DNA of 64,000 nt, taken from the NCBI RefSeq assembly GCF_001424025.1, contig NZ_LMPZ01000002.1:294714-358713 (forward strand), read 5' to 3'. This DNA is from Brevundimonas sp. Leaf363. GTDB lineage: Bacteria; Pseudomonadota; Alphaproteobacteria; Caulobacterales; Caulobacteraceae. The position numbers were made by a program, and so were the translations under genes. The notes below the pieces were generated by a model. The model did no database searches. It had not been told where the DNA came from and saw nothing but the letters and a program-made list of their open reading frames with translations. The first letter of the stretch is position 1. Each line of letters begins with the position of its first letter. Below, piece by piece: positions 8,507 through 17,291 of this stretch.

Positions 8507-9244
8507 CTAGGGCTGTGGCGTCATGGCGCTGTGGGTGTCGTCCAGCGCTAACGTGACCAGATCGCGCATCGCGGCCTCGGCCGCCGCGCCGTCTTGCGCG
8601 GCGATGGCGTCATAAACGCGGGCGTGGTCCGGGATCGGATTGCGCGGCAGGTCGCGGGCCCGCTGCTTGAACTCGGTGGTCCAGTTCACCGCCGCGCCGA
8701 TGCTGGCGCTCAGCGTCGTCAGGGCGTCGTTCTGCGTCGCCTTCAGGATCAGGTCGTGAAAGTCGCGATCGGCCGCGCGGCCCTCGTCGGTGGCCAGGGT
8801 GTGCCGGTCCATCAGGTCCAGCGCCGCCTTCATCTGGGCCAGCTCTTCGTCACTGCGGCGCTCGGCGGCCATGCGAGCGGCGGCGGGCTCGATGACCGCC
8901 CGCAGTTCGAACAGGCTGCGGACCAGACGCGGATCGGGCTCTCCGGCAAAAGCCCAGGCGAGAACGGCTGGGTCCAGCAGGTTCCAGCGGTGACGCGGCA
9001 GGACGCGGGTGCCGGTCTTCGGCCGGCTTTCCACCAGACCCTTGGCGGCCAGCGCCTGCATCGCCTCTCGGTAAGCGCCGCGCGAGACGTCCAGTTGTTC
9101 GGAGAAGGCCACCTCGCCCGACAGGATGTCGCCGGGCGCGTGCTCGCCTGACAGGATCGCAACGCCGATACGGTGCGCGATCGACCCGTGCAGTCGTCGG
9201 CCGGGTCCGCGCAGGGTGCGCGCCGCCTCGGGAAAGTCGCTCAT
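8507..9244 (-). CDS. FadR-type GntR family transcriptional regulator
   Basis: This is a 245-residue repressor-type protein. The N-terminal winged helix-turn-helix covers about residues 15-80 (IAHRIGVAILSGEHAPGDIL, then LDVSRGAYREAMQALAAKGLV, RPKTGTRVLP). The rest is an all-helical FCD ligand-binding domain containing FELRAVIEPAAARMAAERR and DRDFHDLIL. ATG 9244 is taken because the HTH domain begins right after it; the frame is open further upstream, but there it overlaps the divergent promoter and first codons of the next gene. It probably controls the surrounding arabinose genes through the TGTCGGAGTA motif found in both divergent promoters. The effector is unknown, perhaps a sugar acid. Confidence 0.88.
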   Translation of the reverse strand: MSDFPEAARTLRGPGRRLHGSIAHRIGVAILSGEHAPGDILSGEVAFSEQLDVSRGAYREAMQALAAKGLVESRPKTGTRVLPRHRWNLLDPAVLAWAFAGEPDPRLVRSLFELRAVIEPAAARMAAERRSDEELAQMKAALDLMDRHTLATDEGRAADRDFHDLILKATQNDALTTLSASIGAAVNWTTEFKQRARDLPRNPIPDHARVYDAIAAQDGAAAEAAMRDLVTLALDDTHSAMTPQP

Positions 9245-9314
9245 CGCATGATGATCGCTGAACGCTCCGGCAGCGGCAATCGCCAAGATTGCATCCAAGC
9301 CCCCGACGGGCATA

Positions 9315-9324
9315 TGTCGGAGTA
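9315..9324 (+). promoter_or_regulatory. Candidate operator, site 2 (TGTCGGAGTA)
   Basis: This is an exact second copy of the decamer at 7289, 20 bp before the AraD1-like start codon and 70 bp from the divergent regulator start. The longer pattern T-TGTCGGAGTA-TA is shared with minor shifts. Confidence 0.4.
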
Positions 9325-9343
9325 ATAGCTGAGGACAAACTGC

Positions 9344-10327
9344 ATGCGCCTGCTCCAACACCGCTCCGAAGACGGTCGCCGCCAGGTGATCGTGGCATTC
9401 GGCGACGACGCAGCCTTTGTGGACGGCGTCGACAGCGTGCGCGCGCTGGCGCTGCACGCCATTGAGTCGGGCGTCGGGCTGGAGGCGGCGGTACGGTCGC
9501 TGGGGCTCGGAGGCGCGGTCGATCTGGTCGAGGCCCTCGAAGCGGGGCGGCTGGTTGCGCCGATCGATCACGATGAGCCCGCACGCGTGACCCTGTCAGG
9601 GACCGGCCTGACCCACCTCGGCTCGGCCGAGGGGCGGGACAAGATGCACAAGGCCGCAGCCGCCGGGCAGACCACGGACTCCATGCGGATGTTCCTGGAA
9701 GGACTGGAAGGCGGCAAGCCCGCGGAAGGCCAGCTCGGCCAGCAGCCGGAGTGGTTCTACAAGGGCGACGGGTCGCAGCTGGTCGGGCCAGAGCAGCCGC
9801 TGACCATGCCCGACTTCGCCAAGGACGGCGGCGAGGAGCCGGAGCTTGCAGGCGTCTATCTGATCGGGCCGGACGGTACGCCGTGGCGCCTGGGTCTGTG
9901 TCTCGCCAACGAGTTCAGCGACCACGTCACCGAGCGGCACAACTATCTCTGGCTGGCCCATTCCAAGTTACGGCCGGCCTCGATCGGGGCGGAGCTTCTG
10001 ACCGGCGCACCGCCGTCCGACGTGCGGGGAACCAGCCGCATCCGACGCGGCGCCGCCGTGGTCTGGGAGAAGCCCTTCCTGTCCGGGGAGGCGAACATGA
10101 GCCACGCCCTTGCCAATCTGGAAGGGCATCATTTCAAGTACGACCTGTTCCGGCGGCCGGGCGACGTCCACGTCCATTTCTTCGGAACGGCGACCCTGTC
10201 GTTCGCCGACGGGTTCGAGACACAGGCGGGCGACCGGTTCGAGATCGAGGCTCAGCCATTCACCCTGCCGCTGCGAAACACCCTCCGGCGCGCCACGGGG
10301 CGGGCGCCCGGGGTGCGGGCGCTCTAG
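9344..10327 (+). CDS. AraD1/GguC-like fumarylacetoacetase-fold protein
   Basis: This 327-residue protein resembles the AraD1/GguC family, a fumarylacetoacetate hydrolase-like fold associated with arabinose and galactose operons in alphaproteobacteria. Recognisable stretches are GTGLTHLGSAEGRDKMH, EPELAGVYLIGPDGTPWRLG, LANEFSDHVTERHNYLWLAHSKLR and the glutamate-rich C-terminal half. Members are thought to act on 2-keto-3-deoxy sugar acids, but the reaction is not settled by the sequence. GAGGACAAACTGC precedes the ATG. It is divergent from the FadR-type gene with a candidate operator between them, which supports a role in oxidative arabinose breakdown. Confidence 0.75.
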   Translation: MRLLQHRSEDGRRQVIVAFGDDAAFVDGVDSVRALALHAIESGVGLEAAVRSLGLGGAVDLVEALEAGRLVAPIDHDEPARVTLSGTGLTHLGSAEGRDKMHKAAAAGQTTDSMRMFLEGLEGGKPAEGQLGQQPEWFYKGDGSQLVGPEQPLTMPDFAKDGGEEPELAGVYLIGPDGTPWRLGLCLANEFSDHVTERHNYLWLAHSKLRPASIGAELLTGAPPSDVRGTSRIRRGAAVVWEKPFLSGEANMSHALANLEGHHFKYDLFRRPGDVHVHFFGTATLSFADGFETQAGDRFEIEAQPFTLPLRNTLRRATGRAPGVRAL

Positions 10328-10524
10328 AACGCCTGCGATCCCGGCGCGTGCGGCGAGGGCGCACGGGGTTCCAACCTGACAAATGTTTAACCTGGGTCGG
10401 CCGCTAAACGTTTGACCCACCTACCGGCCACGACGATGATCCCAGCCCATCCGAGGAGGGGCTGGATGCGCCTCCTTTCGACATCGCGACGCCCGGGGGC
10501 GGGCGCGCAGGGGAGAGGCACATC

Positions 10525-12159
10525 ATGCTGAGACGAGACTTCCTGTCGCTGGCGGCGATGGGAGCTGGCGGGCTTGCCCTACCGGCCTCCTTCGGCACGC
10601 CGGTGGCCGCCCAGGAACTGATGACGGTCATGGATGTGGCCAACAAGAAGCGGCTGGCGGACGCGGCCATGAACGCCGCGACCGGCGCGGGCGCCACCTA
10701 CTGCGATGTGCGGGTCGGCCGCTATCTGCGCCAGTTCGTGATCACCCGCGAGGCGACGGTCCAGAACATCGTCAACACGGAATCGACCGGCGTGGGCGTG
10801 CGCGTCATCGCCGGCGGCGCCTGGGGTTTCGCGGCGACCAACAGCCTGACCATCGAGGCGGTCGCCGCCGCCGCCCGTCAGGCCGTCGCGATCGCCAAGG
10901 CCAATGCGCCGACGCTGAGCGCGCCAGTCCAGCTGGCCCCGACGCCCGGCGTGGGCGAGGTGACCTGGCGCACGCCGATCGCCAAGAACGCCATGGAAGT
11001 GCCGATCGAACAGAAGGTCGAGCTGCTGATGGGCGTCAACTCGGCGGCCATGGCCGCGGGCGCCGACTTCATCAACTCCATGCTCTTCCTGGTGAACGAG
11101 CAGAAGTATTTCGCCTCGACCGACGGCTCCTACATCGACCAGGACGTTCACCGCATCTGGGCGCCGTCGACGGCTACCGCCATCGACAAGACCACCGGCA
11201 AGTTCCGCACCCGCGAAGGCCTCTCGGCGCCGATGGGCATGGGCTACGAATATCTGGACGGCGCGGCGTCAGGCAAGTTCACCACGCCCAACGGCGTCAT
11301 CAACTACGGCAAGTCCTATGACCTGCGCGAAGACATGGTGGCGGCGGCCCAGCAGGCCCGCGCCAAGCTGACCGCGCCGTCGGTCGAGCCGGGCCGCTAC
11401 GACCTGGTCCTGGACCCCTCGCACACCTGGCTGACCATCCACGAGTCGGTCGGCCACCCGCTCGAGCTGGACCGCGTGCTGGGCTACGAGGCCAACTATG
11501 CGGGCACCAGCTTCGCCACCATGGACAAGATGCGCGACCGCTTCCAGTACGGCAGCGACAAGGTCAACATCGTCGCCGACAAGACCCAGGTCGGTTCGCT
11601 CGGCGCCGTCGCCTACGACGACGAGGGCGTTGCCACCAAGAAGTGGGACCTGATCCGCGACGGCAAGCTGGTCGGCTACCAGGCCATCCGCGACCAGGCC
11701 CACATCGAAGGCAAGGCCGCTTCGGACGGCTGCTGCTACGCAGACAACTGGGCCAATGTTCAGTTCCAGCGCATGGCCAACGTCTCGCTGGAGCCCAGCA
11801 AGACCAAGCACAGCGTGTCGGACATGATCGCGGGCGTCGAGAACGGCATCTACATCATCGGCGACGGTTCATTCTCGATCGACCAGCAGCGCTACAACGC
11901 CCAGTTCGGCGGCCAGCTGTTCTATGAGATCAAGAACGGCGAGATCACGCGCCAGATCGAGGATGTGGCGTATCAGATCCGCACGCCGGAGTTCTGGAAC
12001 GCCTGCGTCGGCGTCTGCGACGAGAGCGACTATCGCCTGGGCGGCTCCTTCTTCGACGGCAAGGGCCAGCCGAGCCAGGTTTCGGCCGTGTCGCACGGGT
12101 CTTCGACCGCCCGCTTCAACGGCATCAACGTCATCAACACCGCGCGCGCGCTCGGCTGA
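10525..12159 (+). CDS. tldD: TldD-like zinc metalloprotease with Tat-type signal
   Basis: TldD is the catalytic half of the TldD/TldE protease, which processes peptides such as microcin precursors and antitoxins. The zinc site HESVGH is at residues 306-311 in TIHESVGHPLELDR, and the family GxGxDxG-like C-terminal region is present. The first 33 residues are unusual: RRDFLSLAAMGAGGLALPASF followed by AAQE looks like a Tat leader, whereas classical TldD is cytoplasmic. At 544 residues it is longer than E. coli TldD (about 480). GGGGAGAGG precedes the ATG. The partner gene follows 20 bp downstream and has no signal peptide. Confidence 0.85.
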   Translation: MLRRDFLSLAAMGAGGLALPASFGTPVAAQELMTVMDVANKKRLADAAMNAATGAGATYCDVRVGRYLRQFVITREATVQNIVNTESTGVGVRVIAGGAWGFAATNSLTIEAVAAAARQAVAIAKANAPTLSAPVQLAPTPGVGEVTWRTPIAKNAMEVPIEQKVELLMGVNSAAMAAGADFINSMLFLVNEQKYFASTDGSYIDQDVHRIWAPSTATAIDKTTGKFRTREGLSAPMGMGYEYLDGAASGKFTTPNGVINYGKSYDLREDMVAAAQQARAKLTAPSVEPGRYDLVLDPSHTWLTIHESVGHPLELDRVLGYEANYAGTSFATMDKMRDRFQYGSDKVNIVADKTQVGSLGAVAYDDEGVATKKWDLIRDGKLVGYQAIRDQAHIEGKAASDGCCYADNWANVQFQRMANVSLEPSKTKHSVSDMIAGVENGIYIIGDGSFSIDQQRYNAQFGGQLFYEIKNGEITRQIEDVAYQIRTPEFWNACVGVCDESDYRLGGSFFDGKGQPSQVSAVSHGSSTARFNGINVINTARALG

Positions 12160-12179
12160 TCGCCCCAGGAGACCGACAG

Positions 12180-13514
12180 ATGAGCATTCTTCCTGAGGCC
12201 CAGACCAAGGCCATCCTGCAAAAGGTCATCGCCCTTTCGACGGCCGATGACACCTATGTCCAGATCGACGGCGTGACGCGCGGCAACGTCCGCTTTGCGC
12301 GCAACGACGTCTCGACCGCCGGCGTCGTCGACAACACCGACCTTCAGGTCCAGGTGGCGTTCGGCACCAAGACCGGGACGGCGACGATCAACCAGTTCGA
12401 CGACGCCTCGCTGGAACGCGTGGTGCGGCGGGCCGAGGCCCTGGCGCGCCTGGCGCCGGAAAATCCGGAGTACATGCCGCCGATCGATCCCGAGACCTAT
12501 GTCTCGACCTCGACCTTCAGCCAGGCGACGGCGAACATCGACGCCGCCTATCGCGCCAAGGTCGCCAGCGACTCCATCCAGCCGTGCAAGGCGGCCAATC
12601 TGGTGGCCGCCGGCTATCTGGAGGATGCGGCCGGCTTCACGACCTTCCTGAACAGCAAGGGCGCCTACGGCTATCAGACCTCGACCTCGTCGGACTACAC
12701 CTGCACGGTGCGGACCGAGGCGGGCACGGGGTCGGGCTGGGTCGGCCACAACGTCCAGGACGTGACGACCTTCAACGCGGCCGACGACGTCGCCATCGCC
12801 ATGCGCAAGGCGGCCGCCTCGGCCGACGCCCGTGCGCTGGAGCCCGGCAAGTACACGGTCATCCTGGAGCCCGCCGCGGCCGCCGGCCTGGTCGGCTTCA
12901 TGCTGAACTTCTTCGACGCCCGTTCGGCGGACGAGGGCCGCAGCTTCCTGTCCAAGGCGGGCGGCGGCAACAAGATCGGCGAACAGGTCTTCGGGCCCGA
13001 GGTCACCATCTTCTCGGATCCAACCTACGACGGCGCCGCCGCCCTGCCGTGGGACAACGAAGGGATGGCCCGCAAGCGCCTGCCCATCGTCGAGAACGGC
13101 GTGGTCAAGAGCCTGATGTACAGTCGCTATTGGGCGAAGAAACAGGGAACCACCGCGGACGCCGGTCCGGGCAACATCATCATGGTGGGCGGCGACAAGT
13201 CGACGGCCGAGATGATCCGCACCACCGAGCGCGGCATCCTGGTCTCGCGCACCTGGTACATTCGTCTGGTGGACCCGCAGACGGTGCTGCTGACCGGCCT
13301 GACGCGGGACGGGACGTTCTACATCGAGAACGGCGAGATCAAGTACCCGGTGAAGAACTTCCGCTTCAACGAGTCGCCCGTGATCATGCTGAACAATGTC
13401 GAGGAACTCGGCCGTTCGGTGCGGGTGCAGGCGGACGAGGGCGGTCCGATCATGGTGTTGCCGCCGATGAAGCTGCGCGACTTCACCTTCACGTCGCTGT
13501 CGGACGCCGTCTGA
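12180..13514 (+). CDS. TldE/PmbA-like protein, partner of the TldD-like protease
   Basis: This 444-residue protein has the TldE/PmbA fold without an HExxxH zinc motif, as expected of the non-catalytic partner. It shows GVGVR-like strands replaced by NTDLQVQVAFGTKTG, a DARALEPGKYTVILEPAAAAGLVGF block, and the late GTFYIENGEIKYPVKNFRFNES region that is diagnostic of the family. It begins directly with mature sequence (SILPEAQTKAIL) and has no export signal. GGAGACCGACAG precedes the ATG. It is placed 20 bp after the TldD-like gene and certainly co-transcribed with it. The next genes encode a MoxR/vWA set, so the protease may act in envelope protein assembly (inference). Confidence 0.85.
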   Translation: MSILPEAQTKAILQKVIALSTADDTYVQIDGVTRGNVRFARNDVSTAGVVDNTDLQVQVAFGTKTGTATINQFDDASLERVVRRAEALARLAPENPEYMPPIDPETYVSTSTFSQATANIDAAYRAKVASDSIQPCKAANLVAAGYLEDAAGFTTFLNSKGAYGYQTSTSSDYTCTVRTEAGTGSGWVGHNVQDVTTFNAADDVAIAMRKAAASADARALEPGKYTVILEPAAAAGLVGFMLNFFDARSADEGRSFLSKAGGGNKIGEQVFGPEVTIFSDPTYDGAAALPWDNEGMARKRLPIVENGVVKSLMYSRYWAKKQGTTADAGPGNIIMVGGDKSTAEMIRTTERGILVSRTWYIRLVDPQTVLLTGLTRDGTFYIENGEIKYPVKNFRFNESPVIMLNNVEELGRSVRVQADEGGPIMVLPPMKLRDFTFTSLSDAV

Positions 13515-13533
13515 TGAAAGCCTCTCCGGCCGC

Positions 13534-14235
13534 ATGAACCGAGCTCAGTTTCTCCGGTTTGCGGCCGGGGGTGTGGCGTCCCTCGCTTTGGCCCGGCCGT
13601 CCGCAGCGCGGGCGGCCGGCGCCTACGACTTTCGGTTCACGCGGTTGCGCTACGATTCGGGCGACTGGGACGTCGACCAGCGCATGCCGTCGAACATGAT
13701 CACCTCGCTGATCGACTACACGACCCTGCGCGTCGATCCGGAGGAGCACGTCATTCCGCTGTCGGATCCGCGGATGCTGACAGCGCCCTTCTGCTACATG
13801 GCCGGCCACAAGCTGGTGGAGTTCTCGCCCGCCGAGCGGCGCAACTTCGAGCGTTATGTCCGCAACGGCGGCTTCGTCTTCGTGGACGACTGCAACCACG
13901 ACATCGACGGCCTTTTCGCCCGTTCGTTCGAGGCCCAGATGCGCGCCATCTTTGGGCCTCAGGCGCTGAAGATCCTGCCCAACGACCACGGCGTCTATCG
14001 CAGCTTCTTCCGCTTCGATGGTCCGCCGAACACCTCGATGGAGCTGAACGGCTGGGGCGACGACATCGTCCACGACCATCTGAAGGGCATCGAGATCGAG
14101 GGCCGGCTCGGCGTCCTCTACAGCAACAAGGATTACGGCTGCGAGTGGGATTACGACTGGCGCAACAAGCGCTTCCTGGCCGAGGACAACACCAAGTTCG
14201 CGGTCAACATCGTCATCTACGCCCTCTCCAGCTGA
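13534..14235 (+). CDS. Exported DUF4159 protein
   Basis: This 233-residue protein consists of a signal peptide (about 1-28, ending SAARAAG) and one DUF4159 domain. The leader looks Tat-like (NRAQFLRFAAGG) but has a single arginine in place of the twin pair, so Sec export is as likely. Conserved DUF4159 features include RLRYDSGDWDVD, YVRNGGFVFVDDCNHD, the NDHGVYRSFFRF stretch and GRLGVLYSNKDYGCEW. In many alphaproteobacteria this domain is the C-terminal half of a large BatA-DUF4159 membrane protein. Here it stands alone, and a BatA-like gene is found four genes along. The function is unknown. It is 19 bp after the TldE-like gene. Confidence 0.82.
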   Translation: MNRAQFLRFAAGGVASLALARPSAARAAGAYDFRFTRLRYDSGDWDVDQRMPSNMITSLIDYTTLRVDPEEHVIPLSDPRMLTAPFCYMAGHKLVEFSPAERRNFERYVRNGGFVFVDDCNHDIDGLFARSFEAQMRAIFGPQALKILPNDHGVYRSFFRFDGPPNTSMELNGWGDDIVHDHLKGIEIEGRLGVLYSNKDYGCEWDYDWRNKRFLAEDNTKFAVNIVIYALSS

Positions 14236-14263
14236 CCGACCTTCTCCTCCCCGGAGCACGACC

Positions 14264-15250
14264 ATGACCGAAGCCGAAATCCAGAGCCGACTCGATCGCC
14301 TGAAAGACCTTCGCGCCGCCATCGGCCGCGCCGTCGTGGGGCAGGAGGCGGTGGTCGAGCAGTTGCTGATCGGCCTGCTGGCCGGCGGACACTGCCTGCT
14401 GGAAGGCGTGCCGGGGCTGGGCAAGACCCTGCTGGTCCGCTCGCTGGGTGAGGCGCTGCATCTGGAGTTCCGGCGCGTGCAGTTCACCCCCGACCTGATG
14501 CCCAGCGACATCCTGGGCGCCGAAATCCTGGAAGAGGACCACGGCACGGGCAAGCGCAGCTTCCGTTTCCAGCCCGGCCCGGTCTTCACCAATCTGCTGC
14601 TGGCCGACGAGCTGAACCGCACCCCGCCCAAGACCCAGGCGGCGTTGCTGGAGGCCATGCAGGAGAAGACTGTCAGCTATGGCGGCGTGACCCACATCCT
14701 GCCCAAGCCCTTCTTCGTCCTGGCGACCCAGAACCCGCTGGAACAGGCCGGCACCTACCCGCTGCCGGAGGCGCAGCTGGACCGCTTCCTCCTGCACATC
14801 CGCGTAGATTATCCGACCGAGCAGGAAGAGGCCGACATCCTGCGCCAGACGACCGGAAACAAGGCCGATGCGGTGCCGGCGGTGATAGGTGGCGACGACA
14901 TTCTGGCGCTGCAGGGACTGGTCCGCGACGTTCACTTCAGCGAGGGGCTGCTGGCGTGGGTGACGCGTCTGGTGCGATCCAGCCGGCCGGGCGACGGCGC
15001 ACCAGACGTGATCCGCCAGTATGTTCAGTGGGGCGCGGGCCCGCGCGCAGGCCAGTCCCTGATCCTGGCGTCCAAGGCGCGGGCGCTGCTGAACGGGCGG
15101 CTGGCGGCGACGCGTGAGGACGTGTTGGCCCTGGCCGCGCCGGTGATGCGCCACCGCATCCTGCTGTCCTTCGCGGCCGAGGCCGAGGGCCGCAGCGCCG
15201 ACGCCGTCGTGGCCGACCTGCTGCGCGCCGTGCCGCCGCCAGCCGGCTGA
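14264..15250 (+). CDS. MoxR family AAA+ ATPase
   Basis: MoxR ATPases act as chaperones that insert or activate partners with vWA domains. Residues 48-55 form the Walker A motif GVPGLGKT with K54, and LLLADELNRTPPKTQAALLEAMQE is the Walker B and sensor region. The sequence QEEADILRQTTG and the C-terminal lid domain complete a normal 328-residue member. It is followed 17 bp later by the DUF58 gene, the standard MoxR partner, and preceded by the DUF4159 gene. CCGGAGCACGACC is the ribosome site. Confidence 0.95.
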   Translation: MTEAEIQSRLDRLKDLRAAIGRAVVGQEAVVEQLLIGLLAGGHCLLEGVPGLGKTLLVRSLGEALHLEFRRVQFTPDLMPSDILGAEILEEDHGTGKRSFRFQPGPVFTNLLLADELNRTPPKTQAALLEAMQEKTVSYGGVTHILPKPFFVLATQNPLEQAGTYPLPEAQLDRFLLHIRVDYPTEQEEADILRQTTGNKADAVPAVIGGDDILALQGLVRDVHFSEGLLAWVTRLVRSSRPGDGAPDVIRQYVQWGAGPRAGQSLILASKARALLNGRLAATREDVLALAAPVMRHRILLSFAAEAEGRSADAVVADLLRAVPPPAG

Positions 15251-15267
15251 TCGCAAGGGTCAAGGGC

Positions 15268-16137
15268 GTGATCGACTTCCTCGCAGCGGACGAACGGGCG
15301 CGGCTGAAAAGCCTGCGGCTCGCCTCGCGCCGCGCGCAGGGCGCCGACGGCCTGGGCCAGCACCAGAGCCGCAGCCGGGGCGCCGGTCTCGAGTTCGCCC
15401 AGTACCGCGCCTATGAGCGCGGCGACGAACCGCGCCGGGTCGACTGGAAACTGTACGGCCGCTCGGACAAATTCTTCGTGCGCGAGGCCGAGCGCGAGAG
15501 CCCGGTCAACGCCTGGATCATTATCGACGCCAGCGCCTCCATGAGCCAGGCGGACGAGGCGCGTCCGGATCATGCGCGGCTGGACGCGGCCAAGGGGCTA
15601 GCCCAGGCGGTCGCCGAGGCGGCGCTGCGACAGGGCGACAGGTTCGGCTGGATGACGCTGAGCGCGGCGGGCGTGCGCTTCGGTCCGGCGTCAGGCGGCG
15701 CCCGGCACCGCGACCGGATGCTGCTGGATCTGGAGCCGCTGAAGGCCGACGGCGACTTCGCCGGCGACGATGTGGTGCGGCCCCTGCTGGCGCGGATCGG
15801 CGCGCGCGATCTGTTGGTGGTGCTGAGCGACGGGTTCGAGGCGGCGTTGGTCGAGATCGCGACGAAGATCGCCTCGGCGGGGCGCGAAGTGCTGTTCGTC
15901 GAAATGCTGACGGCGGCCGAGCGCGACTTCGACATCAAGGACGGTCGCCGCTTCATCGATCCCGAGACCGGGCGAGAGCTGCTGGGCGACGGGCCGGCGC
16001 TGAAGGCGACCTTCCTGCGGCGGTTCGGCGCGGCGCGCGCGGACCTGCATGCCCGGCTCGACGCCGCGGGCGTGGTGCGGACCGACCATGTGCTGGGCGA
16101 GCCGCTGGACCGGCCGCTGAGGCGGCTGTTCGGATGA
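15268..16137 (+). CDS. DUF58 (vWA-like) protein, MoxR partner
   Basis: This 289-residue soluble protein carries the DUF58 signature RGAGLEFAQYRAYERGDEPR-VDWKLYGR followed by a vWA fold. The metal-ion adhesion site is intact: D87, S89 and S91 in IIIDASASM, with a later LVVLSDGFE strand. DUF58 proteins are the usual clients of MoxR ATPases. The start is GTG at 15268, preceded by AAGGGTCAAGGGC. Its stop overlaps the next ATG as ATGA. Unlike many DUF58 proteins it has no N-terminal membrane helices; these are supplied by the next gene. Confidence 0.92.
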   Translation: MIDFLAADERARLKSLRLASRRAQGADGLGQHQSRSRGAGLEFAQYRAYERGDEPRRVDWKLYGRSDKFFVREAERESPVNAWIIIDASASMSQADEARPDHARLDAAKGLAQAVAEAALRQGDRFGWMTLSAAGVRFGPASGGARHRDRMLLDLEPLKADGDFAGDDVVRPLLARIGARDLLVVLSDGFEAALVEIATKIASAGREVLFVEMLTAAERDFDIKDGRRFIDPETGRELLGDGPALKATFLRRFGAARADLHARLDAAGVVRTDHVLGEPLDRPLRRLFG

Positions 16138-17291
16138 CGCCGCTGCTGCTCCTTCCAGCGGGACTGCTGGCGCTGGTCGCCCTGGCGGCGCCGCTGATCC
16201 TCCACATCGCCCGGCGTCAGCAGGAGCGATTGACGGTGTTCGCCGCACTGCGCTGGCTGGACCCGAGGCCGAAGCCCCGGTCTCGGCTGCGCTTCGACGA
16301 ATGGCCGCTGCTGATCGCGCGACTGGTGCTGGTCGCGCTGGTCGCGCTGTGGCTGGCCCGGCCGGCGCTGGAGGGAGCGGGCGGGCCGTCCGGCTATATC
16401 GCTGTGGCCCCCGGCGCCGACCTTACCCAGGCGCGCTCCATTGCCGGCGAGGCTCCTCTGCACTGGCTGGCGCCGGGCTTCGCCGAGGTGGAGGCGGGCG
16501 CGACCTTGGCCGCTCCGGCCGTGGGCCAGACCGCCAGCCTGATCCGCCAGCTGGACGCCGAGCTTTCCAAGGGCGCGACGCTAACCATCGTGACGCCGCC
16601 GGTGATCCAGGGCGTGGACGCCGAACGGCTGAAGCTGTCGCGCAAGGTCGACTGGCGCGTGGTCCCCGGCGTCATGGCCACGCCAGAGCGGCCGGCCGTC
16701 CCGCCGCCGATCCTGACCATCCGCACCGACGCCGCCCACGCGTCCGGCGCCCGCTATCTGCGCGCCGCCGCCGAGGCCTGGGTCGAGGACGGTCGGTCGG
16801 TCGAAGTCGGCGCCCTGGACGCCGCCCTGCCGCCGGATGGACAGGCGTTGGCGCGGCTGGGCGCCGGGGGTGTCCCCGAGGCTGTCGCGGACTGGGTCGA
16901 ACGGGGCGGCGTGGCGCTGGTGTCGTATGACGCCGTCTGGCCGGCGGGGCTCGAGCCCTCGGTCTTGTGGCGCGACGATACAGGCGCGGCCTTGGCCACC
17001 GGCGCGGCGATGGGGCGCGGGCGGCTGATCCACCTGAGCCGCCCTCTGACGCCCGGCGACATGCCCGTCCTGCTGGACGCGGCCTTCCCGGCTCAGCTGC
17101 GTGACCTGCTGCAAGGTCGGATGCAGGCGCCGACTGGCATGGCGGCGACGGACTATCGGCCCGCGACCGGCGGACCATCCTATCCGCAGCCGCCGCTGGA
17201 GATGCGGCCGTGGCTGGCGGTCCTGATCGGCCTCGTCCTGCTGGTCGAACGGTTTCTGGCGACGCGGCGTCGCCGGGCGGACGCGCCATGA
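16134..17291 (+). CDS. BatA-like membrane protein (aerotolerance N-terminal domain)
   Basis: The N-terminal 80 residues match the BatA/aerotolerance regulator domain: a first helix (LLLLPAGLLALVALAAPLIL), the HIARRQQERLTVFAALRWL link, and a second helix (LLIARLVLVALVALWLARPAL). The rest (about 85-350) is a soluble Rossmann-like region and there is a final helix near residue 360 (LAVLIGLVLLVERFL). It is 385 residues long. It starts four bases before the DUF58 stop ends and itself overlaps the next gene as ATGA. In relatives this domain is fused to DUF4159, but here DUF4159 is a separate gene upstream. Confidence 0.85.
   Translation: MTPLLLLPAGLLALVALAAPLILHIARRQQERLTVFAALRWLDPRPKPRSRLRFDEWPLLIARLVLVALVALWLARPALEGAGGPSGYIAVAPGADLTQARSIAGEAPLHWLAPGFAEVEAGATLAAPAVGQTASLIRQLDAELSKGATLTIVTPPVIQGVDAERLKLSRKVDWRVVPGVMATPERPAVPPPILTIRTDAAHASGARYLRAAAEAWVEDGRSVEVGALDAALPPDGQALARLGAGGVPEAVADWVERGGVALVSYDAVWPAGLEPSVLWRDDTGAALATGAAMGRGRLIHLSRPLTPGDMPVLLDAAFPAQLRDLLQGRMQAPTGMAATDYRPATGGPSYPQPPLEMRPWLAVLIGLVLLVERFLATRRRRADAP

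Noticed and set aside
12030..13535. A 501-residue minus-strand frame opposite the TldE-like gene
   Set aside because: It has arginine/histidine-rich shadow composition, and the plus-strand gene is clear.
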